From assembly GCA_025055115.1 (NCBI GenBank), contig JANWYJ010000002.1, positions 1 to 64,000 on the forward strand: 64,000 nucleotides of DNA, in the 5' to 3' direction. The position numbers and the translations under genes are program-made. Below are positions 45,021 to 54,059 of this stretch, piece after piece; within the stretch, counting starts at the first letter, position 1, and each line of letters begins with the position of its first letter. The notes below the pieces were generated by a model. It made no database searches. It was not told where the DNA came from and saw only the letters and a list, made by a program, of their open reading frames with translations. This DNA is from Gemmata sp. (GTDB taxonomy: Bacteria; Planctomycetota; Planctomycetia; Gemmatales; Gemmataceae).

Positions 45021-47359
45021 TGCGAGGGGCACCTGTCGCGGCGGTGGTGATCATCGGGGCTGCGTATCTGCACCCCTTGATCTTCCAACCCACATCGACC
45101 TTTGCCAGCGACTATTCGGATTTTGTCGCCGAACACCTACCGGCCCGGATTTTTCTCCACCGCGAATGGTCCCGGACTGGGGAATTGCCGCGCTGGAACC
45201 CCTACCACTTTTGCGGCTCACCGTTCATCCACGATATCCAAGTCGGTATCTTCTACCCGCCATATGCCGTTTCGTTTTTGCTACCGGAGCACCAGTTAGG
45301 CGCGGCCTTCAGCTGGATGATCGCCTTTCATCTTCTGGTGGCGGGACTGGGGGCATATTGGTATGCCCGATCACACGACGGTGGTGAATGGGCCAGTGTG
45401 GTCACAGCGGTCGGGTTTATGCTGTCCGCGAAGTGGATGACCCATTTGTTGGTGGCTGGCCACACGATCACGGTCGGTTTGGCCTGGCTACCATGGCTGT
45501 TATTAGCTGGAGAAGCCGGTATTCTACGGCGCAATGGACTGGCCGTTGGGGCGGCTGGAGCTGTGTTGGCGCTACTGGTTTTGGGAACCCATCCCCAATG
45601 GGCCTTCTACGCGGTCATTTTTGCCATCGCGTGGACTTTTCCGCCCCGGCGGGTCGAACGGGCACGCTGGATTGGCACCTGGGCCGGTGCCGGGATGATT
45701 GCCTTCGCTCTCACCGCGGTGCAACTTCTGCCCACGTGGGAGGCCGGACAATGGTCGGCCCGCCGCGGCGGCCTCGATGCCGCAAGTTCATGGCTGATCG
45801 GTTGGCATACCTGGCTTCGCCTGGTCGGCCCCCCCCGCAGCGATGGTTTTCCTCAGGCTTGGGAAGTTCAGGGTTGGATGGGCCTGTTTTGGCTTGGGGC
45901 AGCGTTCTCCGCGCCCCTTGTGAGCCGGGGCCGAACAATGTGGCATTTCACCATCTTTTGTGGATTATTGATCTTTTCGTGTGGTGGGGCGGCTCTCATC
46001 GACTGGTTGCCAGGTTTCCATCTGTTCCGTGTTCCCAGCCGGATGTTGTTGATTGCGACATTTCCCCTGGCGTTTCTCGCTGGGCGAACGACTCAGGCTC
46101 TCGTGTTGTCAGCCTGGTCCCCCTTCAGTTTGCAGCAACTGGCACGGGGGTTCCGCCGTGCGCTGATCGGCGCGGGTTTGCCGACCCTGATCGGCCTGAG
46201 CCTTCTTCAGGATGGTTGGTGGATGCCGTTTGTCATCTATGGCGTTGTGGTGTTGGTTTCGTTGTTACTGTTCGTCCGCATTCTCCGACTCGTTGGGCCG
46301 ACGCCTGCTTGGCGAACGCGGCTCTGGTATGCCATCCTGGCTATGGATTTGCTCGCTCCCACCGTTGTCTTCCCAACGGTGCGCCCGCAATCGGAGCTGT
46401 ATCCCAGCTCCGCCATTCTCGATTCCCTCGCCCAGGCCCAGCCCGCTACCACGCGGGTTTTCGATTGGGATTGTGGTGACAGCCACACGCGGGCATCGGT
46501 ACTGGGCATCGGCGCCCCCCAAGCTCTGGTGCGACAACTACCTACTCCGCGGGGTTATAATCCCCTCGATGTTCGCCATTATCGGGAATTGATGGCTATG
46601 ATTGTGGGTGATAACCGGCCCGTCCGCGGCAATAGCCCCTATACGCAACAAGTGCTTCCCAACTTTGCAGTGGGCCATGAGCCGCTTTTTCGCTTGCTGT
46701 GTGTCACCCACTATATCGGCCCTGTGGATACCCCCCCTCCTCCCGGGGTTTGGCAGAAACGAACCGTCGATCCGGCACCACCCGCGACACCACCGCTTTT
46801 ACCTCACTCGCCGCGCATTTTGCCACCCCATCAATTGTGGGAAGCGGTTGATCCACAACCGCGGGCGTGGATTGTTCCCCACGCCGTGGTTGTACCGAAG
46901 GGACAAGAATTCGCGTACTTTCAAGAATACGACTTCAACTACACCGTGCTCCTTTCCGAGGACTCCTGGCCCGACCACCCACCCGGCCGCCAACCGGGTC
47001 GCGCCCGCATCCAGGACTATCAACCCCACCGTCTCACGGTGGAACTCGATGGAACACCCGGATGGCTCGTGCTGTCGGAAGTGTGGTTCCCCGGTTGGCA
47101 AGCCACGGTGGATGGTGAAGATGTTCCTGTGTACCGCGGCGATCATGCTTTCCGCGCTGTGCCCGTGAAAGCAGGTTCGCGGATGGTGGTGATGGAGTTT
47201 CGGCCACCATCGTATTTTTGGGGTTGGTGGATCAGTCGGGGGGCACTCGTCGGTTGGCTGGGCGGCATGATTCTCGCCCTCCTGATCCGCCTTGTTTCCA
47301 AGCTTCAGGGGAAAATCCGAACGGTAATCCCCCAAGTGGAGACTCCAGCCAGCGAATAA
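45020..47359 (+). CDS. YfhO-family polytopic membrane protein
   Basis: The 779-residue protein has about 12 membrane segments in its first 430 residues, with GT-C-like features near residue 30 (YSDFVAEHLPARIFLHREW and LPRWNPYHFCGSPFI) and a periplasmic soluble C-terminus with a beta-sandwich (LTVELDGTPGWLVLSEVWFPGWQATVDGE). The last motif is typical of the YfhO family, which is implicated in glycosylation of cell-wall polymers. The start ATG at 45020 overlaps the stop of nuoH. Coupling to a respiratory subunit is odd and probably chance neighbourhood. The sugar donor is not known. Confidence 0.8.
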   Translation: MRGAPVAAVVIIGAAYLHPLIFQPTSTFASDYSDFVAEHLPARIFLHREWSRTGELPRWNPYHFCGSPFIHDIQVGIFYPPYAVSFLLPEHQLGAAFSWMIAFHLLVAGLGAYWYARSHDGGEWASVVTAVGFMLSAKWMTHLLVAGHTITVGLAWLPWLLLAGEAGILRRNGLAVGAAGAVLALLVLGTHPQWAFYAVIFAIAWTFPPRRVERARWIGTWAGAGMIAFALTAVQLLPTWEAGQWSARRGGLDAASSWLIGWHTWLRLVGPPRSDGFPQAWEVQGWMGLFWLGAAFSAPLVSRGRTMWHFTIFCGLLIFSCGGAALIDWLPGFHLFRVPSRMLLIATFPLAFLAGRTTQALVLSAWSPFSLQQLARGFRRALIGAGLPTLIGLSLLQDGWWMPFVIYGVVVLVSLLLFVRILRLVGPTPAWRTRLWYAILAMDLLAPTVVFPTVRPQSELYPSSAILDSLAQAQPATTRVFDWDCGDSHTRASVLGIGAPQALVRQLPTPRGYNPLDVRHYRELMAMIVGDNRPVRGNSPYTQQVLPNFAVGHEPLFRLLCVTHYIGPVDTPPPPGVWQKRTVDPAPPATPPLLPHSPRILPPHQLWEAVDPQPRAWIVPHAVVVPKGQEFAYFQEYDFNYTVLLSEDSWPDHPPGRQPGRARIQDYQPHRLTVELDGTPGWLVLSEVWFPGWQATVDGEDVPVYRGDHAFRAVPVKAGSRMVVMEFRPPSYFWGWWISRGALVGWLGGMILALLIRLVSKLQGKIRTVIPQVETPASE

Positions 47360-47434
47360 TCAGACTGTGTACAACTGGGGTCTTGCTCCAACGCGCGAAT
47401 CACCCCACCATGAACCATCATCCCGACCTCCGCC

Positions 47435-48247
47435 ATGATTGTCGAAGCTGTGCCGTCACCGCTCATTCAGCTACGCAACATCACCATGCGTTTTGGCTCA
47501 CAAACGGTCCTGGAGGAAGTCACACTGAACATCTTCCCCCAGGATACGCTGTGTGTTGTGGGCGAGAGCGGTTGCGGGAAAACGGTGCTGCTGAAGCTGA
47601 TTGTTGGTCTGCTACAACCGACGCGCGGCGAAGTGGTGTTTGAAGGCCGACCATTGCACACACTGTCAGAAAGTGCTCTGACCCAACTCCGCTTGCGCGT
47701 CGGGTTCTTGTTTCAACAGGCGGCCTTGTTCGATAGTTTGAATGTCTTCGACAACATCGCGTTTGGTTTGCGGGCCAAAGGCGGAATCAGCGAGGATGCC
47801 ATCGCCGCGACGGTTCGCGAACGGCTGTTGGAAGTGGGGCTGCCTATCGCGGTGCAATCCAAAATGCCCGCCGAACTCTCGGGAGGCATGCGCAAACGTG
47901 TCGGCTTGGCCCGAGCGTTGGCCTTAGACCCCGATGTGATGCTTTACGACGAACCCACCACCGGCTTGGACCCCATCATGACTGATGTCATCAATGAACT
48001 GATACTGCAAACCCGCCTGCGTCGCCCGGTCACCAGCGTCATCGTCACCCATGAACTGCGAACGGTGCAAAAATGTGCCAGCCGGGTGGTGATGCTCTAT
48101 CCGCGCTCCCGTTTGCTGGGCAATGAGTCGCAGATTCTCTACGATGGTCCACCCAACGGCTTGGCCACCGCCGACGATCCCCGCGTGCGGCAATTTGTCG
48201 AAGGGGAGGCCCGCGAGCGCCTGCGAGAGATGCGGGAATCGGAGTGA
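47435..48247 (+). CDS. MlaF-like ABC transporter ATPase (lipid transport)
   Basis: The 270-residue protein has Walker A GESGCGKT, the signature LSGGMRKRVGLARALALDP, Walker B VMLYDEPTTGLDP and the H-loop in VTHEL. SGGM-R-KR plus TTGLDPI is typical of MlaF-type ATPases, which power phospholipid movement together with the MlaE permease and an MCE protein such as MlaD. It is cytoplasmic. The MCE protein is at 20.8 kb, and no MlaE-type permease is adjacent, so the transporter is split between loci. The C-terminus (EARERLREMRESE) is helical and charged. It is co-directional with the YfhO-type gene, 75 bases downstream. Confidence 0.85.
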   Translation: MIVEAVPSPLIQLRNITMRFGSQTVLEEVTLNIFPQDTLCVVGESGCGKTVLLKLIVGLLQPTRGEVVFEGRPLHTLSESALTQLRLRVGFLFQQAALFDSLNVFDNIAFGLRAKGGISEDAIAATVRERLLEVGLPIAVQSKMPAELSGGMRKRVGLARALALDPDVMLYDEPTTGLDPIMTDVINELILQTRLRRPVTSVIVTHELRTVQKCASRVVMLYPRSRLLGNESQILYDGPPNGLATADDPRVRQFVEGEARERLREMRESE

Positions 48248-48327
48248 TCCGGGCCCAGCCTCGTTCCGTGCCAACCGATGCAGGCAGGCTGTTACGGGCT
48301 GATTCCCCATACCCCCCTAAAAAATCG

Positions 48328-49098
48328 TCAATCCAGTTTCCAGGTCCACTTTTTCATCGGTTCCAACTTCGCATGATCGGTCAGGTCAAACTGGAGGGGT
48401 GTTACGGTGATGTAGCCTTCGGCTAGGGCGGTCACGTCGGTATCCGGATGGGGGTCGGGGCAATTGAAATCGGGGCTGGTCCAGAAATAGGTGCGTCCCC
48501 GGGGGTTGACGCGGCGATCGAACTTTTCAGTATATGGAGAAATGTTCTGCGGCAGCACTTTGACGCCGCGGATCGGCCCTCGTTCCAACACGGGAATATT
48601 GACGTTAAAAAGACTGCCCGGGGGTGGCCGATGATTGAGGATTTGCTCAATCACCTGCCGGGCATAGTGGGCTGCACGGGGGAAATCGTAGATTTTTTTG
48701 TCGTATTCGAGGGAAACGGCGATCGCGGTTTGCCGGTAGAAGGCTCCTTCGATCGCCGCGGCCACAGTTCCCGAGTACAGTACGTTTATGCCTGCGTTAC
48801 TGCCCGCATTCAGCCCACTGATGATGACATCGGGGGGATCGGGCAGTAATTCCAGTAATGCGAGTTTCACGCAATCCGCGGGGCGACCTTCCACAGCCCA
48901 CCCAACAAAGGTTTTCCCGTCGTCATCGAAAACTTCATTGACCAATAGCGGCGTCAACAGCGTTACCGAATGGCCGGCGGCACTCTGTTCCGTAGCCGGA
49001 GCAACGACCGTCACCTCCCCGAGCTTGCGTAACTCACTGCGCAACGCTCGCAAGCCGGGGGCATAGATGCCATCGTCGTTGGTCAGCAATATCCGCAT
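48328..49098 (-). CDS. surE: 5'/3'-nucleotidase SurE
   Basis: The 256-residue protein has the canonical start MRILLTNDDGIYAPG (metal ligands D8 and D9). AAGHSVTL follows, and SGLNAGSNAG contains the conserved Asn of the active site; YSGTVAAAIEG is the next signature. SurE removes phosphate from nucleoside monophosphates and, in some bacteria, from polyphosphate, and is linked to stress survival. The length is normal. It is convergent with the MlaF-like gene and divergent from the next membrane protein. Confidence 0.95.
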   Translation of the reverse strand: MRILLTNDDGIYAPGLRALRSELRKLGEVTVVAPATEQSAAGHSVTLLTPLLVNEVFDDDGKTFVGWAVEGRPADCVKLALLELLPDPPDVIISGLNAGSNAGINVLYSGTVAAAIEGAFYRQTAIAVSLEYDKKIYDFPRAAHYARQVIEQILNHRPPPGSLFNVNIPVLERGPIRGVKVLPQNISPYTEKFDRRVNPRGRTYFWTSPDFNCPDPHPDTDVTALAEGYITVTPLQFDLTDHAKLEPMKKWTWKLD

Positions 49099-49387
49099 GG
49101 GTGTTGATCCTGAAAGAGTCGCTGATCATCCTGATTGAGGAATTGTATCAGTCAGCAGAATGACCGCTGAAACGGTGTGTGGCGAATGTGCGTGTTCTAG
49201 GAGCCGTAGCGGATGAGGAAGACCAGCAGATTCTCATCAACGTCTCAGAATGCTTGACGACGGCATCGATTCCTTTTATGCCATAAGCCATAGGATTGAA
49301 GACCATAGGTTTCCGCTGGGCCACTCGAAGTCCAGTGTTGGGATTTCGGTCAATGCCACAAGGGCTTTCCACCACGGGAGGCGAGCC

Positions 49388-50761
49388 GTGGAAACCTCGA
49401 TTTTCCTCGACTTTCTGCTGCCCAACGCGGCATCGTGGTTTTACTTCTCGCTCTTATTGACCATTGCCCTGTTTTTCCAGTTCACCCGCCCTCTGTCGAT
49501 CCGCAATCTTGACTTGTTGATGCTATTTGCCCTGGTGCCGGGTTTCTTGTTGTTGCAGGAAGCGGCCCAACTGGCGGCCGAGGCCAACGCGCTGACAGGA
49601 GCTGGTGCCGCGCGGCTGAAATCTCGGGCCACCCACGAACGTACCTTCGGTTATGGCTGGTTGTTGGCAGCCTCGCTGTACTGGTTTATGCGCATGCTCC
49701 TCGACATGGCCTTGATCCGCCGGCCTCTCATGAATACCAACTTGAATCTTTACGGTTTGAGTTGGCTCGGAATCGCTCTGTTGATTTGCTTAACGGCGGT
49801 GGCGGTCCGGCGAACACCAGACCAACTCGAGAAAGGGATTGTCGGCAAACAACCGGCATCGATTGAACATGTTCAGGAAACTGCAACGGTGGTCGTGCAT
49901 ACGGCCCAGCGAAGCCAAGGAACTGACGCCCCACCAGCCGCGGCACGCTTCCTCGCCGAACGCGGACTGGCGATGGTGTGCCATACCGCCGTTATTTTCG
50001 GCTTGGTGATGATCGGCTGGTGGCACTTTGGCGACCTCACCACCGGTGTTGGAACAGCCACACTGTATACGCTTCTGCCCTTCACCGCCTACAACGTCGG
50101 CCAAGTTCACCATATCTGGCCGACAGCGTTTGTTGTGTGGGCGATCTTCGCGTACCGGCGCGCGGCCGTTTCGGGGTGGTTGTTGGGAATTGCGGCGGGA
50201 ACTTCGGTCTTCCCGGTGCTGCTTTTCCCCGTGTGGTTTGGCTTTTATAGCGGTCGGGGGGCGAGTCGATTCGGTTTAGCATTTCTGACGGCCGCGGCTC
50301 TGAGTGTGGGGCTGACGGCCATGGTGTTGTGGATTGATGCCCCAGCTGGCTGGAATCTCGTCTCCGCACTCCATCTCTCGGAATGGAAACCGTGGAAAGC
50401 GCCGGACCCGACGACCGAAAGCATCTGGACGGGCGCCCATTGGGCGTACCGCGTACCGGTGTTCGTGCTATTTGTGGGTTTTCTGGTCAGTGGGGTGGTT
50501 TGGCCAGCCCGGAAGAACCTTTCCCACCTGATCGCTTTATCCGCAGCGGTACTCATTGGAGTGCAGTTCTGGCATATCGACCGTGGCGGCCAATATGTGT
50601 TGTGGTATCTGCCTTTCGTCTTGATGGTGATTTTCCGACCGACACTGACCGCTGCCGAACCGCCGCCGGTGGTCCCCGGTAGCCTCTTGGCACGCTGGGC
50701 CGGGGCCGCATGGCGCATGGTCCGCCCGGCCCGCGAACCGCAAAAACCCCTCGCAGTGTAA
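49388..50761 (+). CDS. Polytopic membrane protein, function unknown
   Basis: The 457-residue protein has about ten hydrophobic segments. GTG 49388 is chosen because GGGAGG lies just upstream and the product begins METSIFLDFLLPNAASWFYF; upstream residues in the longer frame are polar. Features include LFFQFTRPLSIRNLDLLMLF near the N-terminus, TAYNVGQVHHIWPTAFVVWAIF in the middle and DRGGQYVLWYLPF near the C-terminus. The layout is GT-C-like, but no catalytic signature is visible. It is monocistronic, followed by a repeat-rich gap. Confidence 0.6.
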   Translation: METSIFLDFLLPNAASWFYFSLLLTIALFFQFTRPLSIRNLDLLMLFALVPGFLLLQEAAQLAAEANALTGAGAARLKSRATHERTFGYGWLLAASLYWFMRMLLDMALIRRPLMNTNLNLYGLSWLGIALLICLTAVAVRRTPDQLEKGIVGKQPASIEHVQETATVVVHTAQRSQGTDAPPAAARFLAERGLAMVCHTAVIFGLVMIGWWHFGDLTTGVGTATLYTLLPFTAYNVGQVHHIWPTAFVVWAIFAYRRAAVSGWLLGIAAGTSVFPVLLFPVWFGFYSGRGASRFGLAFLTAAALSVGLTAMVLWIDAPAGWNLVSALHLSEWKPWKAPDPTTESIWTGAHWAYRVPVFVLFVGFLVSGVVWPARKNLSHLIALSAAVLIGVQFWHIDRGGQYVLWYLPFVLMVIFRPTLTAAEPPPVVPGSLLARWAGAAWRMVRPAREPQKPLAV

Positions 50762-51255
50762 ACCTCTGGGCCACCACGCAACAAATAGCGCATATAGCGC
50801 GTGAAGCGCATATAACGCGTGAAATAGCGCATTCAGGCCGGAGAAGAAAATTCACTTCCTAGTGGAAAACCCCAAGCGGATAACGCCCCGCGGATAACGC
50901 CCCGCGGATAACTCCAAGGGAAAAACCCTGCGCCCCTGCACGGTCTCCCGTGGCTGCTTTCGCCTCACCTGGAGCCACCGATTCGGTCACTTAGCGCTCG
51001 ACTCTGGTGGCTCTCGCCTCGAAGTGTGTTCCTTCGAACGAAGTGTGTTCCTTCTTGAATATCGTGGCTGGGTTGATGAGGTCCTCCCGGAATGCCCGTG
51101 GCCCCCGCGTGGGAGTCTGTTCCTTGGCTCGGCGACGGAGTGGCCGCCGGGCTATTCCGATAGGGACAAAGGAGCTAGCCTGGGAAGTCTGTTGCTTCGC
51201 TTGGCGACTGTTCCCGCGCCCGTCAATAGCCCTGGATGCGAGCAGCCCCAGCGGC
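50762..51255. repeat. Gene-free gap with short tandem repeats
   Basis: ATAGCGCATATA/AAGCGCATATAACGCG variants occur between 50786 and 50832. A 15-bp unit with CGCGGATAACGCCCC is repeated 2.5 times at about 50877-50912. CGAAGTGTGTTCCTTC occurs twice at about 51020-51053. Open frames here (for example 51007-51645) overlap the iron-sulfur gene on the other strand and have no protein-like pattern. Confidence 0.7.
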
Positions 51256-54009
51256 TTAGCGTTGTTGATTGAGCCGTGCCAGCACTTCGTCCATCAGTTC
51301 GGGACCCGACATCCGAAAAGCCGCCTCGTGGGGGCAGGCTTCCACGCAGAACGGTTCTTCGCCCCTGCACAGGTCGCAGTTGACGGCCCGCCGAGCTGCC
51401 ATCAAGTGCGGATGGCCATGGTCGTATGCGGTCGCCGCGGGGTTGGGGATTGCCCGCGGCACCATGTGAATAGCCCCGTAGGGGCAATTCCGCTCGCACA
51501 GCCCGCAGCCGATGCAATGATTCTCGATGATCACTTCCAGATGGTTGCCATGCCGGTGAATGGCATCAACAGGGCAACCCTCCATACAGTACGGGTTGTG
51601 ACAGGAGCGGCAGGAGGTCGCCACGAGGAAATCGCCAAAGCGTAAGCCTTCCCGCAGCAGTCGGGCGTTGCCGTCGTGGGACTCGGCACAAGCCCGGGTA
51701 CACTCATCGCAGCGGGTGCAGCTTGTTAAGTCGAGAACCAACAAACGCTGGCCCTGATAGAGACCCTGACGAACATATTCGCGCAGCAACCCGGGCGGTG
51801 GCTGGCCCTGAACCCCAGGCACCGCCACGCGTGGGGTCGAGCGTAGGTTTTCCCGCAGTTTGGGGAAGGCATCGCACAATCGCCGAAAGACAGGCCCTGG
51901 TACGCGAACGATCTCGACGGGGTCCAAGGCCGCTACGGAGGCAGTGCGGACGCCGGGCCGATCCGACAGCAACGCGGTTTCGCCAAAGTAATCCCCAGCC
52001 GACAGCAAACGGTAAACCTGCTCGCCTCCCCCCGCTTGCGTGAAAACTTTCACCGTGCCCAGGCGGATGATGTAAAACGCGGCGGCGGTGTCGCCCTCGG
52101 CGACGATGATTTCCCCCGCGGCAACGCGGCGAAACTCCGCCCCCTTGCCGTCGACACGCTCGCTGAGCAGGAACGTAACCGCTTGCTCTCGTTCAGCGGC
52201 ATCAAGTAATGCAAAGATACGACCACTGCGGACACATGTTTGAATGGCCCGGAACGAGTACATCTCCTCAATATCACTGCGCGCGGATTCGGCCCGCTGC
52301 ATCATATCTAACAAGTTGCGTGTCACTTCATAAACGATGACAGGTCCGCGACGGTTGGGATGGCGAACAGCCAGCGGCCGACCATGTTCATCCAAGGCCA
52401 GTTCCAACTGGGGGTTGTCGGGTTCGGCGACACCGATGACGGTGGCCGTGCGGGGCCGCTGGGTCAGGCAGGTCATTTCCCCCAGAACCAATTCGGTACC
52501 GGTGGCCACACGCAACAGTTGTCCGTAGTCGGTGGTGGTTGCCGTTTCTGTGCGACCCAAGAGGCGTTCGAAGAAACCTTTTTTCCGCGGCGGCGTGGAA
52601 CCGCGGGAGTAGAGTTCAAATTGACCGGTGCCTTGGAGCAGAAAAGCCGTATTGCCATATTCACCTTCCCGGCAGAGCACTTTGCGTTCGCCCGGTGGAA
52701 TGACCCAACGGCGCACCGAACCTTCGTTCCACTTCAAATACGAGTATGGTATCGAACGAAAGGGAAAAATGACTCGGGGGCCCCGTGTGGGGCTGTCGTA
52801 GGCCAACCAGATGTCGCGCATTTCATCGGCGGTGAGGAAATCCGAGCCGGAGGGGAACGACGTATTGGGATTGACGGGAATTTGCTCGGGCGAGTCGGGC
52901 CAGGCCCGGGGTTGCACCCGTCGTCGCAGTGACAACGCCCCCGTGGGACAACTGTTCATGCATTCGCCACATTGAACACAACTCGATTGCCCCATCAACT
53001 CATCGAGATCGAAGCTGATGCGAGTACCATAGCCTTTGCCGGTGTGACCGATCACCTTAAACGGCTTCACCTCGGCACAGGCGCGCACACATCGGTCGCA
53101 CAAAATGCAGCGGTCGTGATCGACGACAACTGTTCGCGACGAATAGGGGTAGGCGTGGTCGATCTGCCGGTTCCACTCAACCCAAGCCGTATAGGCCGCG
53201 GCCCGTTGTTCTGGCTCGATGGGTGTCTGAACAATCTCCAACGGGAAGCGGCGCGACTTGGGATGCACCGCGGCCGGATTATTCCGACTGGGCGAATCCG
53301 GCGTGCGGCGCACGCACGCCCGAACAGTCTCCGGGCGGACTCCCACGGACTGGGCGACGGCAAGCAATTCGTCGTCGTAGCGTTTGGCGCTGCCTATCGG
53401 TGGGTAATAATGATCGGCCAGAAGCAATTCCGCCAGCATCCGCACCGCGTTATTCACTTCGTCGGCGGCCCGTTCGACCACGCGGAAATCGGCCTTGTCG
53501 CGGGTCTGCGGGTTGTAACCATCAACGCCGGCTCGGGTGGTGACAACCATGTTCGTTTCCACGCGGTGCTGACAGGCTGGCACCAACTTCCGTCCGGGGG
53601 TGAGTTTGCCGCGTTTCATGGTCGAGACGTGCACCGAGCACATCCGGCAGACCGCCACAGGGGAAACGTGGCGCTGATGGCACAGGATGGGAATCCGGCT
53701 CCGCAAGTCGTCTTCGGTCCAAAGGCCTTGTTCCACCAATCGGACGGCGGCATCGTGGATGGTGGTTGTGCGGGGAATGAGCTGGCCTTTAGCATCCCGC
53801 AGGGGATTGCCTTGAGCATCGGTTTTGGGAACAGCCCGTGGCACCCGGATGCTATAGCCGTCAATCACAATGTCCACAAACTGTTCAAAACGCTGCAGCG
53901 TTTCTTTTTCCCGACGAATGAGAACGTCGTTCTCATCGCGGGCAAAGAGAGACTCTTCCTCACGCCCAAGAAGGTCCAGATCAATATCGGGATTGGTGAA
54001 TGCCGGCAT
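51256..54009 (-). CDS. HoxU/NuoG-like iron-sulfur protein fused to two cNMP-binding-like domains and a four-cluster ferredoxin
   Basis: The 917-residue protein starts at ATG 54009. An N-terminal 2Fe-2S domain (four Cys from ILCHQRH to CRMC and PACQH, about residues 112-150) resembles NuoG/HoxU. The following His-Cys cluster region has no Cys ligands (LLLADHYYPP). A two-cluster ferredoxin module follows at about 310-370 (CILCDRCVRAC and CVQCGECMNSCP). Two cyclic-nucleotide-binding-like folds come next, the second with GETALLSDRPGVRTASV (about residues 640-740). The C-terminal 180 residues are a DmsB/HybA-like module with about 16 Cys. Cytoplasmic. It lies 50 bases downstream of the NuoEF-like gene, so it probably receives electrons from it. 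Whether cNMP binds is unknown. Confidence 0.8.
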   Translation of the reverse strand: MPAFTNPDIDLDLLGREEESLFARDENDVLIRREKETLQRFEQFVDIVIDGYSIRVPRAVPKTDAQGNPLRDAKGQLIPRTTTIHDAAVRLVEQGLWTEDDLRSRIPILCHQRHVSPVAVCRMCSVHVSTMKRGKLTPGRKLVPACQHRVETNMVVTTRAGVDGYNPQTRDKADFRVVERAADEVNNAVRMLAELLLADHYYPPIGSAKRYDDELLAVAQSVGVRPETVRACVRRTPDSPSRNNPAAVHPKSRRFPLEIVQTPIEPEQRAAAYTAWVEWNRQIDHAYPYSSRTVVVDHDRCILCDRCVRACAEVKPFKVIGHTGKGYGTRISFDLDELMGQSSCVQCGECMNSCPTGALSLRRRVQPRAWPDSPEQIPVNPNTSFPSGSDFLTADEMRDIWLAYDSPTRGPRVIFPFRSIPYSYLKWNEGSVRRWVIPPGERKVLCREGEYGNTAFLLQGTGQFELYSRGSTPPRKKGFFERLLGRTETATTTDYGQLLRVATGTELVLGEMTCLTQRPRTATVIGVAEPDNPQLELALDEHGRPLAVRHPNRRGPVIVYEVTRNLLDMMQRAESARSDIEEMYSFRAIQTCVRSGRIFALLDAAEREQAVTFLLSERVDGKGAEFRRVAAGEIIVAEGDTAAAFYIIRLGTVKVFTQAGGGEQVYRLLSAGDYFGETALLSDRPGVRTASVAALDPVEIVRVPGPVFRRLCDAFPKLRENLRSTPRVAVPGVQGQPPPGLLREYVRQGLYQGQRLLVLDLTSCTRCDECTRACAESHDGNARLLREGLRFGDFLVATSCRSCHNPYCMEGCPVDAIHRHGNHLEVIIENHCIGCGLCERNCPYGAIHMVPRAIPNPAATAYDHGHPHLMAARRAVNCDLCRGEEPFCVEACPHEAAFRMSGPELMDEVLARLNQQR

Positions 54010-54059
54010 AACGCCCCCATGGTGCCCCAATAAGCGGTCGTGGAATGGCCACGACCGTT

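Noticed and set aside
51007-51645. Open frame of 212 codons on the plus strand
   Set aside because: It is antisense to the C-terminal ferredoxin module, whose Cys motifs prove that the minus strand is coding.
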